Positions 40,169 through 51,621 are shown, numbered from the stretch's first letter. The stretch is 64,000 nt of DNA from Locusta migratoria (GCA_026315105.1 JAOYRU010000085.1:452880-516879); one strand, 5' to 3'. Notes: generated from the letters alone by a model not told the origin. Translations and numbers: made by a program.

Positions 40169-40477
40169 TATAATTTAATGTAGGTGACAGCAGAATTCGT
40201 ACCATGCTTTTGATAATGAACGATACTGCATGTTGCTAATGTTGAACACGTTTAGAATGCTTCATCTTCGAAATGTGTCGAACTCATAGCGTTATAACAC
40301 TTCTCTTGGTCCTCCACTGGAAAGGCATGTTGACAAAAGCGATTCGTTTTACTTTTAATGAGCTGTATTTGGCGTTCAGCATATACAACGAAACTCGCAA
40401 ACAGCGAATCACATCAAAAATAGAATGCACACTAAATTTACGTAGAAGGAATGTAAATAACGGAAAAACGGCAAGCA

Positions 40478-40549
40478 TCCGGTATGGTCTAATGGCTAGG
40501 ATAGCTGGCTTTCACCCAGCAGGCCCGGGTTCGATTCCCGGTACCGGAA
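40478..40549 (+). tRNA. tRNA-Glu-TTC: tRNA-Glu (UUC), unit 22
   Basis: Matches the unit 1 copy. Confidence 0.95.
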
Positions 40550-40779
40550 CGCACCTTTTTGCGTGTAAATCTCGACGAGTTTTAACCGCTTATTCCTCGC
40601 GTTCTTGGCGTGAAACAAACGTCTTTCGTACGTTGTCGAGAGAAATCGACATACTATGAACTTATCCTCGGGACAAAAATGAAACCAGAACAAATGCTGC
40701 TTGACCATAAAACCACCGTTTTTGCACAGAAATTAGCAGCATAATGTTTCACAAACGCAGAACGAACCGTCGTGCACGA

Positions 40780-40853
40780 GGCCCGTTAGCTCAGTTGGTT
40801 AGAGCGTCGTGCTAATAACGCGAAGGTCGTGGGTTCGATCCCCCCACGGGCCA
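40780..40853 (+). tRNA. tRNA-Ile-AAT: tRNA-Ile (AAU), unit 22
   Basis: Matches the unit 1 copy. Confidence 0.95.
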
Positions 40854-41091
40854 CGGAAATTTTTCTATTACGACAGGAAAAGTGCGTCTCCCAGTCAATT
40901 TAGGCTAGCTGACGTTAGATATAGGCCGACATGAGAGCGTCAGCTCTCGCGTCAGTCGAGACAAGTCGAGACTGAGAGAGGCACCAAATGCTGGACCACA
41001 AAGAGCGAGGAAGGAAAAATGAAATTAATGAAAATCTTTAGCTCTAAGAGCGCATCCTAGACGCACATATCTGCAAAAACGAAATACTACT

Positions 41092-41163
41092 TGCGGTGGC
41101 CGGGAATCGAACCCGGATCAACTGCTTGGAAGGCAACTATGCTGACCATTACACCACCACCGC
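41092..41163 (-). tRNA. tRNA-Gly-TCC: tRNA-Gly (UCC), unit 22
   Basis: Matches the unit 1 copy. Confidence 0.95.
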
Positions 41164-41296
41164 ACCGGACAGCACCTCTGAAGTACGCCGAGATGGGTCT
41201 GCTTGTGTGGCACATTTTCGAGAGAATCCACCGATTCTCGGCAGGAATGAACTCTCGCAGACGACGGTTTTGGCAGGAATCAGTAGGTGGCATACA

Positions 41297-41367
41297 GCAT
41301 CGGTGGTTCAGTGGTAGAATGCTCGCCTGCCACGCGGGCGGCCCGGGTTCGATTCCCGGCCGATGCA
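41297..41367 (+). tRNA. tRNA-Gly-GCC: tRNA-Gly (GCC), unit 22
   Basis: Matches the unit 1 copy. Confidence 0.95.
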
Positions 41368-41695
41368 TAATTTTTTTGCGGTGTCCATGATGATGCTACA
41401 ACGGAAATCGCGGAGAGGTGAGACAGACATGCAGAACGCAATAACTTGTTGCATGGACGCTGGCAAGTAAATAGACGCTGACCACTGTCAACGTTCCATC
41501 ATGAGCTACTGTGTCCACTTGTCGCCTGGGTAGCGTACTGTAACAACATGCAAGGGTGATGTCCGTTGAATACCAGCGCTGTGTGTTAATTTACCGAGCA
41601 ACGACTGCGCATGTAGCGGTAGACGGATAACCCAGGTAGCACAAACTTTGGAACTTGCTATAGTTATCGACTTGAGTACATTGTCGACAGCAAGT

Positions 41696-41768
41696 GCCTC
41701 GGTAGCGCAGTAGGTAGCGCGTAAGTCTCATAATCTTACGGTCGTGAGTTCGATCCTCACCCGGGGCA
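41696..41768 (+). tRNA. tRNA-Met-CAT: tRNA-Met (CAU), unit 22, C44 variant
   Basis: A to C in the variable loop (CTTACGG for CTTAAGG). This is the first unit with the variant, which then occurs in every Met gene to the end of the window. Confidence 0.94.
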
Positions 41769-42077
41769 TATAATTTAATGTAGGTGACAGCAGAATTCGT
41801 ACCATGCTTTTGATAATGAACGATACTGCATGTTGCTAATGTTGAACACGTTTAGAATGCTTCATCTTCGAAATGTGTCGAACTCATAGCGTTATAACAC
41901 TTCTCTTGGTCCTCCACTGGAAAGGCATGTTGACAAAAGCGATTCGTTTTACTTTTAATGAGCTGTATTTGGCGTTCAGCATATACAACGAAACTCGCAA
42001 ACAGCGAATCACATCAAAAATAGAATGCACACTAAATTTACGTAGAAGGAATGTAAATAACGGAAAAACGGCAAGCA

Positions 42078-42095
42078 TCCGGTATGGTCTAATGG
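42078..42095 (+). pseudogene. tRNA-Glu 5' fragment, split by a SINE (unit 23)
   Basis: The first 18 nt of tRNA-Glu, ending TCTAATGG: the same break point as the LINE insertion in unit 20. Confidence 0.95.
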
Positions 42096-42208
42096 ATGCC
42101 TGGCCAGAGGGCTGAACGCTCTCTGTAATAAAAAAGCTGAGCCAAGAACTCTTCGAACAAAAACGAACAAACATGATCAGCGTCCGCAAGGACAAGAACT
42201 ACCCATAG

Positions 42209-42283
<75 letters not shown>
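42096..42283 (+). mobile_element. SINE-like element at the LINE's tRNA-Glu target site
   Basis: A 116-bp body (ATGCCTGGCC ... CATAGAGC) with a 72-74 nt pure poly(A). It is the same family as 37433-37594 (shared CTGTAATAAAAAAGCTGAGC, GCGTCCGCAA and CATAGAGC) but lacks the first ~25 bp and shows several differences, so the two are not recent copies of each other. The flanking duplication is AATGG (42091-42095 and 42284-42288), as for the LINE. Confidence 0.9.

Positions 42284-42288
<5 letters not shown>
42284..42288. repeat. Target-site duplication, right copy (AATGG)
   Basis: Matches 42091-42095; the leading A residues overlap the tail. Confidence 0.85.
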
Positions 42289-42289
<1 letters not shown>

Positions 42290-42342
42290 TAGGATAGCTG
42301 GCTTTCACCCAGCAGGCCCGGGTTCGATTCCCGGTACCGGAA
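42289..42342 (+). pseudogene. tRNA-Glu 3' fragment (unit 23)
   Basis: The last 54 nt of tRNA-Glu after the SINE; same structure as 37128-37181. Confidence 0.95.
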
Positions 42343-42572
42343 CGCACCTTTTTGCGTGTAAATCTCGACGAGTTTTAACCGCTTATTCCTCGCGTTCTTG
42401 GCGTGAAACAAACGTCTTTCGTACGTTGTCGAGAGAAATCGACATACTATGAACTTATCCTCGGGACAAAAATGAAACCAGAACAAATGCTGCTTGACCA
42501 TAAAGCCACCGTTTTTGCACAGAAATTAGCAGCATAATGTTTCACAAACGCAGAACGATCCGTCGTGCACGA

Positions 42573-42646
42573 GGCCCGTTAGCTCAGTTGGTTAGAGCGT
42601 CGTGCTAATAACGCGAAGGTCGTGGGTTCGATCCCCCCACGGGCCA
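42573..42646 (+). tRNA. tRNA-Ile-AAT: tRNA-Ile (AAU), unit 23
   Basis: Matches unit 1; followed by the extra 10-mer spacer. Confidence 0.95.
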
Positions 42647-42894
42647 CGGAAATTTTTCTATTACGACAGGAAAAGTGCGTCTCCCAGTCATTTTAGGCTA
42701 GCTGACGTTAGATATAGGCCGACATGAGAGCGTCAGCTCTCGCGTCAGTCGAGCAAAGTCGAGACAAGTCGAGACTGAGAGAGGCACCAAATGCTGGACC
42801 ACAAAGAGCGAGGAAGGAAAAATGAAATTAATGATAATCTTTAGCTCTAAGAGCGCATCCTAGACGCACATATCTGCAAAAACGAAATACTACT

Positions 42895-42966
42895 TGCGGT
42901 GGCCGGGAATCGAACCCGGATCAACTGCTTGGAAGGCAACTATGCTGACCATTACACCACCACCGC
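42895..42966 (-). tRNA. tRNA-Gly-TCC: tRNA-Gly (UCC), unit 23
   Basis: Matches the unit 1 copy. Confidence 0.95.
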
Positions 42967-43099
42967 ACCGGACAGCACCTCTGAAGTACGCCGAGATGGG
43001 TCTGCTTGTGTGGCACATTTTCGAGAGAATCCACCGATTCTCGGCAGGAATGAACTCTCGCAGACGACGGTTTTGGCAGGAATCAGTAGGTGGCATACA

Positions 43100-43170
43100 G
43101 CATCGGTGGTTCAGTGGTAGAATGCTCGCCTGCCACGCGGGCGGCCCGGGTTCGATTCCCGGCCGATGCA
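43100..43170 (+). tRNA. tRNA-Gly-GCC: tRNA-Gly (GCC), unit 23
   Basis: Matches the unit 1 copy. Confidence 0.95.
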
Positions 43171-43498
43171 TAGTTTTTTTGCGGTGTCCATGATGATGCT
43201 ACAACGGAAATCGCGGAGAGGTGAGACAGACATGCAGAACGCAATAACTTGTTGCATGGACGCTGGCAAGTAAATAGACGCTGACCACTGTCAACGTTCC
43301 ATCATGAGCTACTGTGTCCACTTGTCGCCTGGGTAGCGTACTGTAACAACATGCAAGGGTGATGTCCGTTGAATACCAGCGCTGTGTGTTAATTTACCGA
43401 GCAACGACTGCGCATGTAGCGGTAGACGGATAACCCAGGTAGCACAAACTTTGGAACTTGCTATAGTTATCGACTTGAGTACATTGTCGACAGCAAGT

Positions 43499-43571
43499 GC
43501 CTCGGTAGCGCAGTAGGTAGCGCGTAAGTCTCATAATCTTACGGTCGTGAGTTCGATCCTCACCCGGGGCA
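43499..43571 (+). tRNA. tRNA-Met-CAT: tRNA-Met (CAU), unit 23
   Basis: C44 variant. Confidence 0.94.
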
Positions 43572-43880
43572 TATAATTTAATGTAGGTGACAGCAGAATT
43601 CGTACCATGCTTTTGATAATGAACGATACTGCATGTTGCTAATGTTGAACACGTTTAGAATGCTTCATCTTCGAAATGTGTCGAACTCATAGCGTTATAA
43701 CACTTCTCTTGGTCCTCCACTGGAAAGGCATGTTGACAAAAGCGATTCGTTTTACTTTTAATGAGCTGTATTTGGCGTTCAGCATATACAACGAAACTCG
43801 CAAACAGCGAATCACATCAAAAATAGAATGCACACTAAATTTACGTAGAAGGAATGTAAATAACGGAAAAACGGCAAGCA

Positions 43881-43952
43881 TCCGGTATGGTCTAATGGCT
43901 AGGATAGCTGGCTTTCACCCAGCAGGCCCGGGTTCGATTCCCGGTACCGGAA
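43881..43952 (+). tRNA. tRNA-Glu-TTC: tRNA-Glu (UUC), unit 24
   Basis: Matches the unit 1 copy. Confidence 0.95.
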
Positions 43953-44182
43953 CGCACCTTTTTGCGTGTAAATCTCGACGAGTTTTAACCGCTTATTCCT
44001 CGCGTTCTTGGCGTGAAACAAACGTCTTTCGTACGTTGTCGAGAGAAATCGACATACTATGAACTTATCCTCGGGACAAAAATGAAACCAGAACAAATGC
44101 TGCTTGACCATAAAGCCACCGTTTTTGCACAGAAATTAGCAGCATAATGTTTCACAAACGCAGAACGATCCGTCGTGCACGA

Positions 44183-44256
44183 GGCCCGTTAGCTCAGTTG
44201 GTTAGAGCGTCGTGCTAATAACGCGAAGGTCGTGGGTTCGATCCCCCCACGGGCCA
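44183..44256 (+). tRNA. tRNA-Ile-AAT: tRNA-Ile (AAU), unit 24
   Basis: Matches the unit 1 copy. Confidence 0.95.
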
Positions 44257-44504
44257 CGGAAATTTTTCTATTACGACAGGAAAAGTGCGTCTCCCAGTCA
44301 TTTTAGGCTAGCTGACGTTAGATATAGGCCGACATGAGAGCGTCAGCTCTCGCGTCAGTCGAGCAAAGTCGAGACAAGTCGAGACTGAGAGAGGCACCAA
44401 ATGCTGGACCACAAAGAGCGAGGAAGGAAAAATGAAATTAATGATAATCTTTAGCTCTAAGAGCGCATCCTAGACGCACATATCTGCAAAAACGAAATAC
44501 TACT

Positions 44505-44576
44505 TGCGGTGGCCGGGAATCGAACCCGGATCAACTGCTTGGAAGACAACTATGCTGACCATTACACCACCACCGC
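44505..44576 (-). tRNA. tRNA-Gly-TCC: tRNA-Gly (UCC), unit 24, anticodon-stem variant
   Basis: Plus strand GGAAGACAAC instead of GGAAGGCAAC: C31 becomes T31, so the pair next to the anticodon loop changes from C-G to U-G. Anticodon unchanged. Confidence 0.93.
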
Positions 44577-44709
44577 ACCGGACAGCACCTCTGAAGTACG
44601 CCGAGATGGGTCTGCTTGTGTGGCACATTTTCGAGAGAATCCACCGATTCTCGGCAGGAATGAACTCTCGCAGACGACGGTTTTGGCAGGAATCAGTAGG
44701 TGGCATACA

Positions 44710-44780
44710 GCATCGGTGGTTCAGTGGTAGAATGCTCGCCTGCCACGCGGGCGGCCCGGGTTCGATTCCCGGCCGATGCA
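44710..44780 (+). tRNA. tRNA-Gly-GCC: tRNA-Gly (GCC), unit 24
   Basis: Matches the unit 1 copy. Confidence 0.95.
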
Positions 44781-45108
44781 TAGTTTTTTTGCGGTGTCCA
44801 TGATGATGCTACAACGGAAATCGCGGAGAGGTGAGACAGACATGCAGAACGCAATAACTTGTTGCATGGACGCTGGCAAGTAAATAGACGCTGACCACTG
44901 TCAACGTTCCATCATGAGCTACTGTGTCCACTTGTCGCCTGGGTAGCGTACTGTAACAACATGCAAGGGTGATGTCCGTTGAATACCAGCGCTGTGTGTT
45001 AATTTACCGAGCAACGACTGCGCATGTAGCGGTAGACGGATAACCCAGGTAGCACAAACTTTGGAACTTGCTATAGTTATCGACTTGAGTACATTGTCGA
45101 CAGCAAGT

Positions 45109-45181
45109 GCCTCGGTAGCGCAGTAGGTAGCGCGTAAGTCTCATAATCTTACGGTCGTGAGTTCGATCCTCACCCGGGGCA
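45109..45181 (+). tRNA. tRNA-Met-CAT: tRNA-Met (CAU), unit 24
   Basis: C44 variant. Confidence 0.94.
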
Positions 45182-45490
45182 TATAATTTAATGTAGGTGA
45201 CAGCAGAATTCGTACCATGCTTTTGATAATGAACGATACTGCATGTTGCTAATGTTGAACACGTTTAGAATGCTTCATCTTCGAAATGTGTCGAACTCAT
45301 AGCGTTATAACACTTCTCTTGGTCCTCCACTGGAAAGGCATGTTGACAAAAGCGATTCGTTTTACTTTTAATGAGCTGTATTTGGCGTTCAGCATATACA
45401 ACGAAACTCGCAAACAGCGAATCACATCAAAAATAGAATGCACACTAAATTTACGTAGAAGGAATGTAAATAACGGAAAAACGGCAAGCA

Positions 45491-45562
45491 TCCGGTATGG
45501 TCTAATGGCTAGGATAGCTGGCTTTCACCCAGCAGGCCCGGGTTCGATTCCCGGTACCGGAA
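45491..45562 (+). tRNA. tRNA-Glu-TTC: tRNA-Glu (UUC), unit 25
   Basis: Matches the unit 1 copy. Confidence 0.95.
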
Positions 45563-45792
45563 CGCACCTTTTTGCGTGTAAATCTCGACGAGTTTTAACC
45601 GCTTATTCCTCGCGTTCTTGGCGTGAAACAAACGTCTTTCGTACGTTGTCGAGAGAAATCGACATACTATGAACTTATCCTCGGGACAAAAATGAAACCA
45701 GAACAAATGCTGCTTGACCATAAAGCCACCGTTTTTGCACAGAAATTAGCAGCATAATGTTTCACAAACGCAGAACGATCCGTCGTGCACGA

Positions 45793-45866
45793 GGCCCGTT
45801 AGCTCAGTTGGTTAGAGCGTCGTGCTAATAACGCGAAGGTCGTGGGTTCGATCCCCCCACGGGCCA
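45793..45866 (+). tRNA. tRNA-Ile-AAT: tRNA-Ile (AAU), unit 25
   Basis: Matches the unit 1 copy. Confidence 0.95.
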
Positions 45867-46114
45867 CGGAAATTTTTCTATTACGACAGGAAAAGTGCGT
45901 CTCCCAGTCATTTTAGGCTAGCTGACGTTAGATATAGGCCGACATGAGAGCGTCAGCTCTCGCGTCAGTCGAGCAAAGTCGAGACAAGTCGAGACTGAGA
46001 GAGGCACCAAATGCTGGACCACAAAGAGCGAGGAAGGAAAAATGAAATTAATGATAATCTTTAGCTCTAAGAGCGCATCCTAGACGCACATATCTGCAAA
46101 AACGAAATACTACT

Positions 46115-46186
46115 TGCGGTGGCCGGGAATCGAACCCGGATCAACTGCTTGGAAGGCAACTATGCTGACCATTACACCACCACCGC
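46115..46186 (-). tRNA. tRNA-Gly-TCC: tRNA-Gly (UCC), unit 25
   Basis: Matches the unit 1 copy. Confidence 0.95.
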
Positions 46187-46319
46187 ACCGGACAGCACCT
46201 CTGAAGTACGCCGAGATGGGTCTGCTTGTGTGGCACATTTTCGAGAGAATCCACCGATTCTCGGCAGGAATGAACTCTCGCAGACGACGGTTTTGGCAGG
46301 AATCAGTAGGTGGCATACA

Positions 46320-46390
46320 GCATCGGTGGTTCAGTGGTAGAATGCTCGCCTGCCACGCGGGCGGCCCGGGTTCGATTCCCGGCCGATGCA
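46320..46390 (+). tRNA. tRNA-Gly-GCC: tRNA-Gly (GCC), unit 25
   Basis: Matches the unit 1 copy. Confidence 0.95.
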
Positions 46391-46718
46391 TAGTTTTTTT
46401 GCGGTGTCCATGATGATGCTACAACGGAAATCGCGGAGAGGTGAGACAGACATGCAGAACGCAATAACTTGTTGCATGGACGCTGGCAAGTAAATAGACG
46501 CTGACCACTGTCAACGTTCCATCATGAGCTACTGTGTCCACTTGTCGCCTGGGTAGCGTACTGTAACAACATGCAAGGGTGATGTCCGTTGAATACCAGC
46601 GCTGTGTGTTAATTTACCGAGCAACGACTGCGCATGTAGCGGTAGACGGATAACCCAGGTAGCACAAACTTTGGAACTTGCTATAGTTATCGACTTGAGT
46701 ACATTGTCGACAGCAAGT

Positions 46719-46791
46719 GCCTCGGTAGCGCAGTAGGTAGCGCGTAAGTCTCATAATCTTACGGTCGTGAGTTCGATCCTCACCCGGGGCA
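46719..46791 (+). tRNA. tRNA-Met-CAT: tRNA-Met (CAU), unit 25
   Basis: C44 variant. Confidence 0.94.
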
Positions 46792-47100
46792 TATAATTTA
46801 ATGTAGGTGACAGCAGAATTCGTACCATGCTTTTGATAATGAACGATACTGCATGTTGCTAATGTTGAACACGTTTAGAATGCTTCATCTTCGAAATGTG
46901 TCGAACTCATAGCGTTATAACACTTCTCTTGGTCCTCCACTGGAAAGGCATGTTGACAAAAGCGATTCGTTTTACTTTTAATGAGCTGTATTTGGCGTTC
47001 AGCATATACAACGAAACTCGCAAACAGCGAATCACATCAAAAATAGAATGCACACTAAATTTACGTAGAAGGAATGTAAATAACGGAAAAACGGCAAGCA

Positions 47101-47172
47101 TCCGGTATGGTCTAATGGCTAGGATAGCTGGCTTTCACCCAGCAGGCCCGGGTTCGATTCCCGGTACCGGAA
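47101..47172 (+). tRNA. tRNA-Glu-TTC: tRNA-Glu (UUC), unit 26
   Basis: Matches the unit 1 copy. Confidence 0.95.
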
Positions 47173-47402
47173 CGCACCTTTTTGCGTGTAAATCTCGACG
47201 AGTTTTAACCGCTTATTCCTCGCGTTCTTGGCGTGAAACAAACGTCTTTCGTACGTTGTCGAGAGAAATCGACATACTATGAACTTATCCTCGGGACAAA
47301 AATGAAACCAGAACAAATGCTGCTTGACCATAAAGCCACCGTTTTTGCACAGAAATTAGCAGCATAATGTTTCACAAACGCAGAACGATCCGTCGTGCAC
47401 GA

Positions 47403-47476
47403 GGCCCGTTAGCTCAGTTGGTTAGAGCGTCGTGCTAATAACGCGAAGGTCGTGGGTTCGATCCCCCCACGGGCCA
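47403..47476 (+). tRNA. tRNA-Ile-AAT: tRNA-Ile (AAU), unit 26
   Basis: Matches the unit 1 copy. Confidence 0.95.
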
Positions 47477-47724
47477 CGGAAATTTTTCTATTACGACAGG
47501 AAAAGTGCGTCTCCCAGTCATTTTAGGCTAGCTGACGTTAGATATAGGCCGACATGAGAGCGTCAGCTCTCGCGTCAGTCGAGCAAAGTCGAGACAAGTC
47601 GAGACTGAGAGAGGCACCAAATGCTGGACCACAAAGAGCGAGGAAGGAAAAATGAAATTAATGATAATCTTTAGCTCTAAGAGCGCATCCTAGACGCACA
47701 TATCTGCAAAAACGAAATACTACT

Positions 47725-47796
47725 TGCGGTGGCCGGGAATCGAACCCGGATCAACTGCTTGGAAGACAACTATGCTGACCATTACACCACCACCGC
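47725..47796 (-). tRNA. tRNA-Gly-TCC: tRNA-Gly (UCC), unit 26, anticodon-stem variant
   Basis: Same T31 variant as unit 24. Confidence 0.93.
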
Positions 47797-47929
47797 ACCG
47801 GACAGCACCTCTGAAGTACGCCGAGATGGGTCTGCTTGTGTGGCACATTTTCGAGAGAATCCACCGATTCTCGGCAGGAATGAACTCTCGCAGACGACGG
47901 TTTTGGCAGGAATCAGTAGGTGGCATACA

Positions 47930-48000
47930 GCATCGGTGGTTCAGTGGTAGAATGCTCGCCTGCCACGCGGGCGGCCCGGGTTCGATTCCCGGCCGATGCA
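47930..48000 (+). tRNA. tRNA-Gly-GCC: tRNA-Gly (GCC), unit 26
   Basis: Matches the unit 1 copy. Confidence 0.95.
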
Positions 48001-48328
48001 TAGTTTTTTTGCGGTGTCCATGATGATGCTACAACGGAAATCGCGGAGAGGTGAGACAGACATGCAGAACGCAATAACTTGTTGCATGGACGCTGGCAAG
48101 TAAATAGACGCTGACCACTGTCAACGTTCCATCATGAGCTACTGTGTCCACTTGTCGCCTGGGTAGCGTACTGTAACAACATGCAAGGGTGATGTCCGTT
48201 GAATACCAGCGCTGTGTGTTAATTTACCGAGCAACGACTGCGCATGTAGCGGTAGACGGATAACCCAGGTAGCACAAACTTTGGAACTTGCTATAGTTAT
48301 CGACTTGAGTACATTGTCGACAGCAAGT

Positions 48329-48401
48329 GCCTCGGTAGCGCAGTAGGTAGCGCGTAAGTCTCATAATCTTACGGTCGTGAGTTCGATCCTCACCCGGGGC
48401 A
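48329..48401 (+). tRNA. tRNA-Met-CAT: tRNA-Met (CAU), unit 26
   Basis: C44 variant. Confidence 0.94.
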
Positions 48402-48710
48402 TATAATTTAATGTAGGTGACAGCAGAATTCGTACCATGCTTTTGATAATGAACGATACTGCATGTTGCTAATGTTGAACACGTTTAGAATGCTTCATCT
48501 TCGAAATGTGTCGAACTCATAGCGTTATAACACTTCTCTTGGTCCTCCACTGGAAAGGCATGTTGACAAAAGCGATTCGTTTTACTTTTAATGAGCTGTA
48601 TTTGGCGTTCAGCATATACAACGAAACTCGCAAACAGCGAATCACATCAAAAATAGAATGCACACTAAATTTACGTAGAAGGAATGTAAATAACGGAAAA
48701 ACGGCAAGCA

Positions 48711-48782
48711 TCCGGTATGGTCTAATGGCTAGGATAGCTGGCTTTCACCCAGCAGGCCCGGGTTCGATTCCCGGTACCGGAA
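48711..48782 (+). tRNA. tRNA-Glu-TTC: tRNA-Glu (UUC), unit 27
   Basis: Matches the unit 1 copy. Confidence 0.95.
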
Positions 48783-49012
48783 CGCACCTTTTTGCGTGTA
48801 AATCTCGACGAGTTTTAACCGCTTATTCCTCGCGTTCTTGGCGTGAAACAAACGTCTTTCGTACGTTGTCGAGAGAAATCGACATACTATGAACTTATCC
48901 TCGGGACAAAAATGAAACCAGAACAAATGCTGCTTGACCATAAAGCCACCGTTTTTGCACAGAAATTAGCAGCATAATGTTTCACAAACGCAGAACGATC
49001 CGTCGTGCACGA

Positions 49013-49086
49013 GGCCCGTTAGCTCAGTTGGTTAGAGCGTCGTGCTAATAACGCGAAGGTCGTGGGTTCGATCCCCCCACGGGCCA
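49013..49086 (+). tRNA. tRNA-Ile-AAT: tRNA-Ile (AAU), unit 27
   Basis: Matches the unit 1 copy. Confidence 0.95.
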
Positions 49087-49334
49087 CGGAAATTTTTCTA
49101 TTACGACAGGAAAAGTGCGTCTCCCAGTCATTTTAGGCTAGCTGACGTTAGATATAGGCCGACATGAGAGCGTCAGCTCTCGCGTCAGTCGAGCAAAGTC
49201 GAGACAAGTCGAGACTGAGAGAGGCACCAAATGCTGGACCACAAAGAGCGAGGAAGGAAAAATGAAATTAATGATAATCTTTAGCTCTAAGAGCGCATCC
49301 TAGACGCACATATCTGCAAAAACGAAATACTACT

Positions 49335-49406
49335 TGCGGTGGCCGGGAATCGAACCCGGATCAACTGCTTGGAAGACAACTATGCTGACCATTACACCAC
49401 CACCGC
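49335..49406 (-). tRNA. tRNA-Gly-TCC: tRNA-Gly (UCC), unit 27, anticodon-stem variant
   Basis: Same T31 variant as units 24 and 26. Confidence 0.93.
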
Positions 49407-49539
49407 ACCGGACAGCACCTCTGAAGTACGCCGAGATGGGTCTGCTTGTGTGGCACATTTTCGAGAGAATCCACCGATTCTCGGCAGGAATGAACTCTCG
49501 CAGACGACGGTTTTGGCAGGAATCAGTAGGTGGCATACA

Positions 49540-49610
49540 GCATCGGTGGTTCAGTGGTAGAATGCTCGCCTGCCACGCGGGCGGCCCGGGTTCGATTCCC
49601 GGCCGATGCA
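49540..49610 (+). tRNA. tRNA-Gly-GCC: tRNA-Gly (GCC), unit 27
   Basis: Matches the unit 1 copy. Confidence 0.95.
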
Positions 49611-49938
49611 TAGTTTTTTTGCGGTGTCCATGATGATGCTACAACGGAAATCGCGGAGAGGTGAGACAGACATGCAGAACGCAATAACTTGTTGCATGGA
49701 CGCTGGCAAGTAAATAGACGCTGACCACTGTCAACGTTCCATCATGAGCTACTGTGTCCACTTGTCGCCTGGGTAGCGTACTGTAACAACATGCAAGGGT
49801 GATGTCCGTTGAATACCAGCGCTGTGTGTTAATTTACCGAGCAACGACTGCGCATGTAGCGGTAGACGGATAACCCAGGTAGCACAAACTTTGGAACTTG
49901 CTATAGTTATCGACTTGAGTACATTGTCGACAGCAAGT

Positions 49939-50011
49939 GCCTCGGTAGCGCAGTAGGTAGCGCGTAAGTCTCATAATCTTACGGTCGTGAGTTCGATCCT
50001 CACCCGGGGCA
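49939..50011 (+). tRNA. tRNA-Met-CAT: tRNA-Met (CAU), unit 27
   Basis: C44 variant. Confidence 0.94.
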
Positions 50012-50320
50012 TATAATTTAATGTAGGTGACAGCAGAATTCGTACCATGCTTTTGATAATGAACGATACTGCATGTTGCTAATGTTGAACACGTTTAGAA
50101 TGCTTCATCTTCGAAATGTGTCGAACTCATAGCGTTATAACACTTCTCTTGGTCCTCCACTGGAAAGGCATGTTGACAAAAGCGATTCGTTTTACTTTTA
50201 ATGAGCTGTATTTGGCGTTCAGCATATACAACGAAACTCGCAAACAGCGAATCACATCAAAAATAGAATGCACACTAAATTTACGTAGAAGGAATGTAAA
50301 TAACGGAAAAACGGCAAGCA

Positions 50321-50392
50321 TCCGGTATGGTCTAATGGCTAGGATAGCTGGCTTTCACCCAGCAGGCCCGGGTTCGATTCCCGGTACCGGAA
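50321..50392 (+). tRNA. tRNA-Glu-TTC: tRNA-Glu (UUC), unit 28
   Basis: Matches the unit 1 copy. Confidence 0.95.
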
Positions 50393-50622
50393 CGCACCTT
50401 TTTGCGTGTAAATCTCGACGAGTTTTAACCGCTTATTCCTCGCGTTCTTGGCGTGAAACAAACGTCTTTCGTACGTTGTCGAGAGAAATCGACATACTAT
50501 GAACTTATCCTCGGGACAAAAATGAAACCAGAACAAATGCTGCTTGACCATAAAGCCACCGTTTTTGCACAGAAATTAGCAGCATAATGTTTCACAAACG
50601 CAGAACGATCCGTCGTGCACGA

Positions 50623-50696
50623 GGCCCGTTAGCTCAGTTGGTTAGAGCGTCGTGCTAATAACGCGAAGGTCGTGGGTTCGATCCCCCCACGGGCCA
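50623..50696 (+). tRNA. tRNA-Ile-AAT: tRNA-Ile (AAU), unit 28
   Basis: Matches the unit 1 copy. Confidence 0.95.
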
Positions 50697-50944
50697 CGGA
50701 AATTTTTCTATTACGACAGGAAAAGTGCGTCTCCCAGTCATTTTAGGCTAGCTGACGTTAGATATAGGCCGACATGAGAGCGTCAGCTCTCGCGTCAGTC
50801 GAGCAAAGTCGAGACAAGTCGAGACTGAGAGAGGCACCAAATGCTGGACCACAAAGAGCGAGGAAGGAAAAATGAAATTAATGAAAATCTTTAGCTCTAA
50901 GAGCGCATCCTAGACGCACATATCTGCAAAAACGAAATACTACT

Positions 50945-51016
50945 TGCGGTGGCCGGGAATCGAACCCGGATCAACTGCTTGGAAGGCAACTATGCTGACC
51001 ATTACACCACCACCGC
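50945..51016 (-). tRNA. tRNA-Gly-TCC: tRNA-Gly (UCC), unit 28
   Basis: Matches the unit 1 copy. Confidence 0.95.
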
Positions 51017-51149
51017 ACCGGACAGCACCTCTGAAGTACGCCGAGATGGGTCTGCTTGTGTGGCACATTTTCGAGAGAATCCACCGATTCTCGGCAGGAA
51101 TGAACTCTCGCAGACGACGGTTTTGGCAGGAATCAGTAGGTGGCATACA

Positions 51150-51220
51150 GCATCGGTGGTTCAGTGGTAGAATGCTCGCCTGCCACGCGGGCGGCCCGGG
51201 TTCGATTCCCGGCCGATGCA
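51150..51220 (+). tRNA. tRNA-Gly-GCC: tRNA-Gly (GCC), unit 28
   Basis: Matches the unit 1 copy. Confidence 0.95.
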
Positions 51221-51548
51221 TAGTTTTTTTGCGGTGTCCATGATGATGCTACAACGGAAATCGCGGAGAGGTGAGACAGACATGCAGAACGCAATAACTT
51301 GTTGCATGGACGCTGGCAAGTAAATAGACGCTGACCACTGTCAACGTTCCATCATGAGCTACTGTGTCCACTTGTCGCCTGGGTAGCGTACTGTAACAAC
51401 ATGCAAGGGTGATGTCCGTTGAATACCAGCGCTGTGTGTTAATTTACCGAGCAACGACTGCGCATGTAGCGGTAGACGGATAACCCAGGTAGCACAAACT
51501 TTGGAACTTGCTATAGTTATCGACTTGAGTACATTGTCGACAGCAAGT

Positions 51549-51621
51549 GCCTCGGTAGCGCAGTAGGTAGCGCGTAAGTCTCATAATCTTACGGTCGTGA
51601 GTTCGATCCTCACCCGGGGCA
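51549..51621 (+). tRNA. tRNA-Met-CAT: tRNA-Met (CAU), unit 28
   Basis: C44 variant. Confidence 0.94.
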
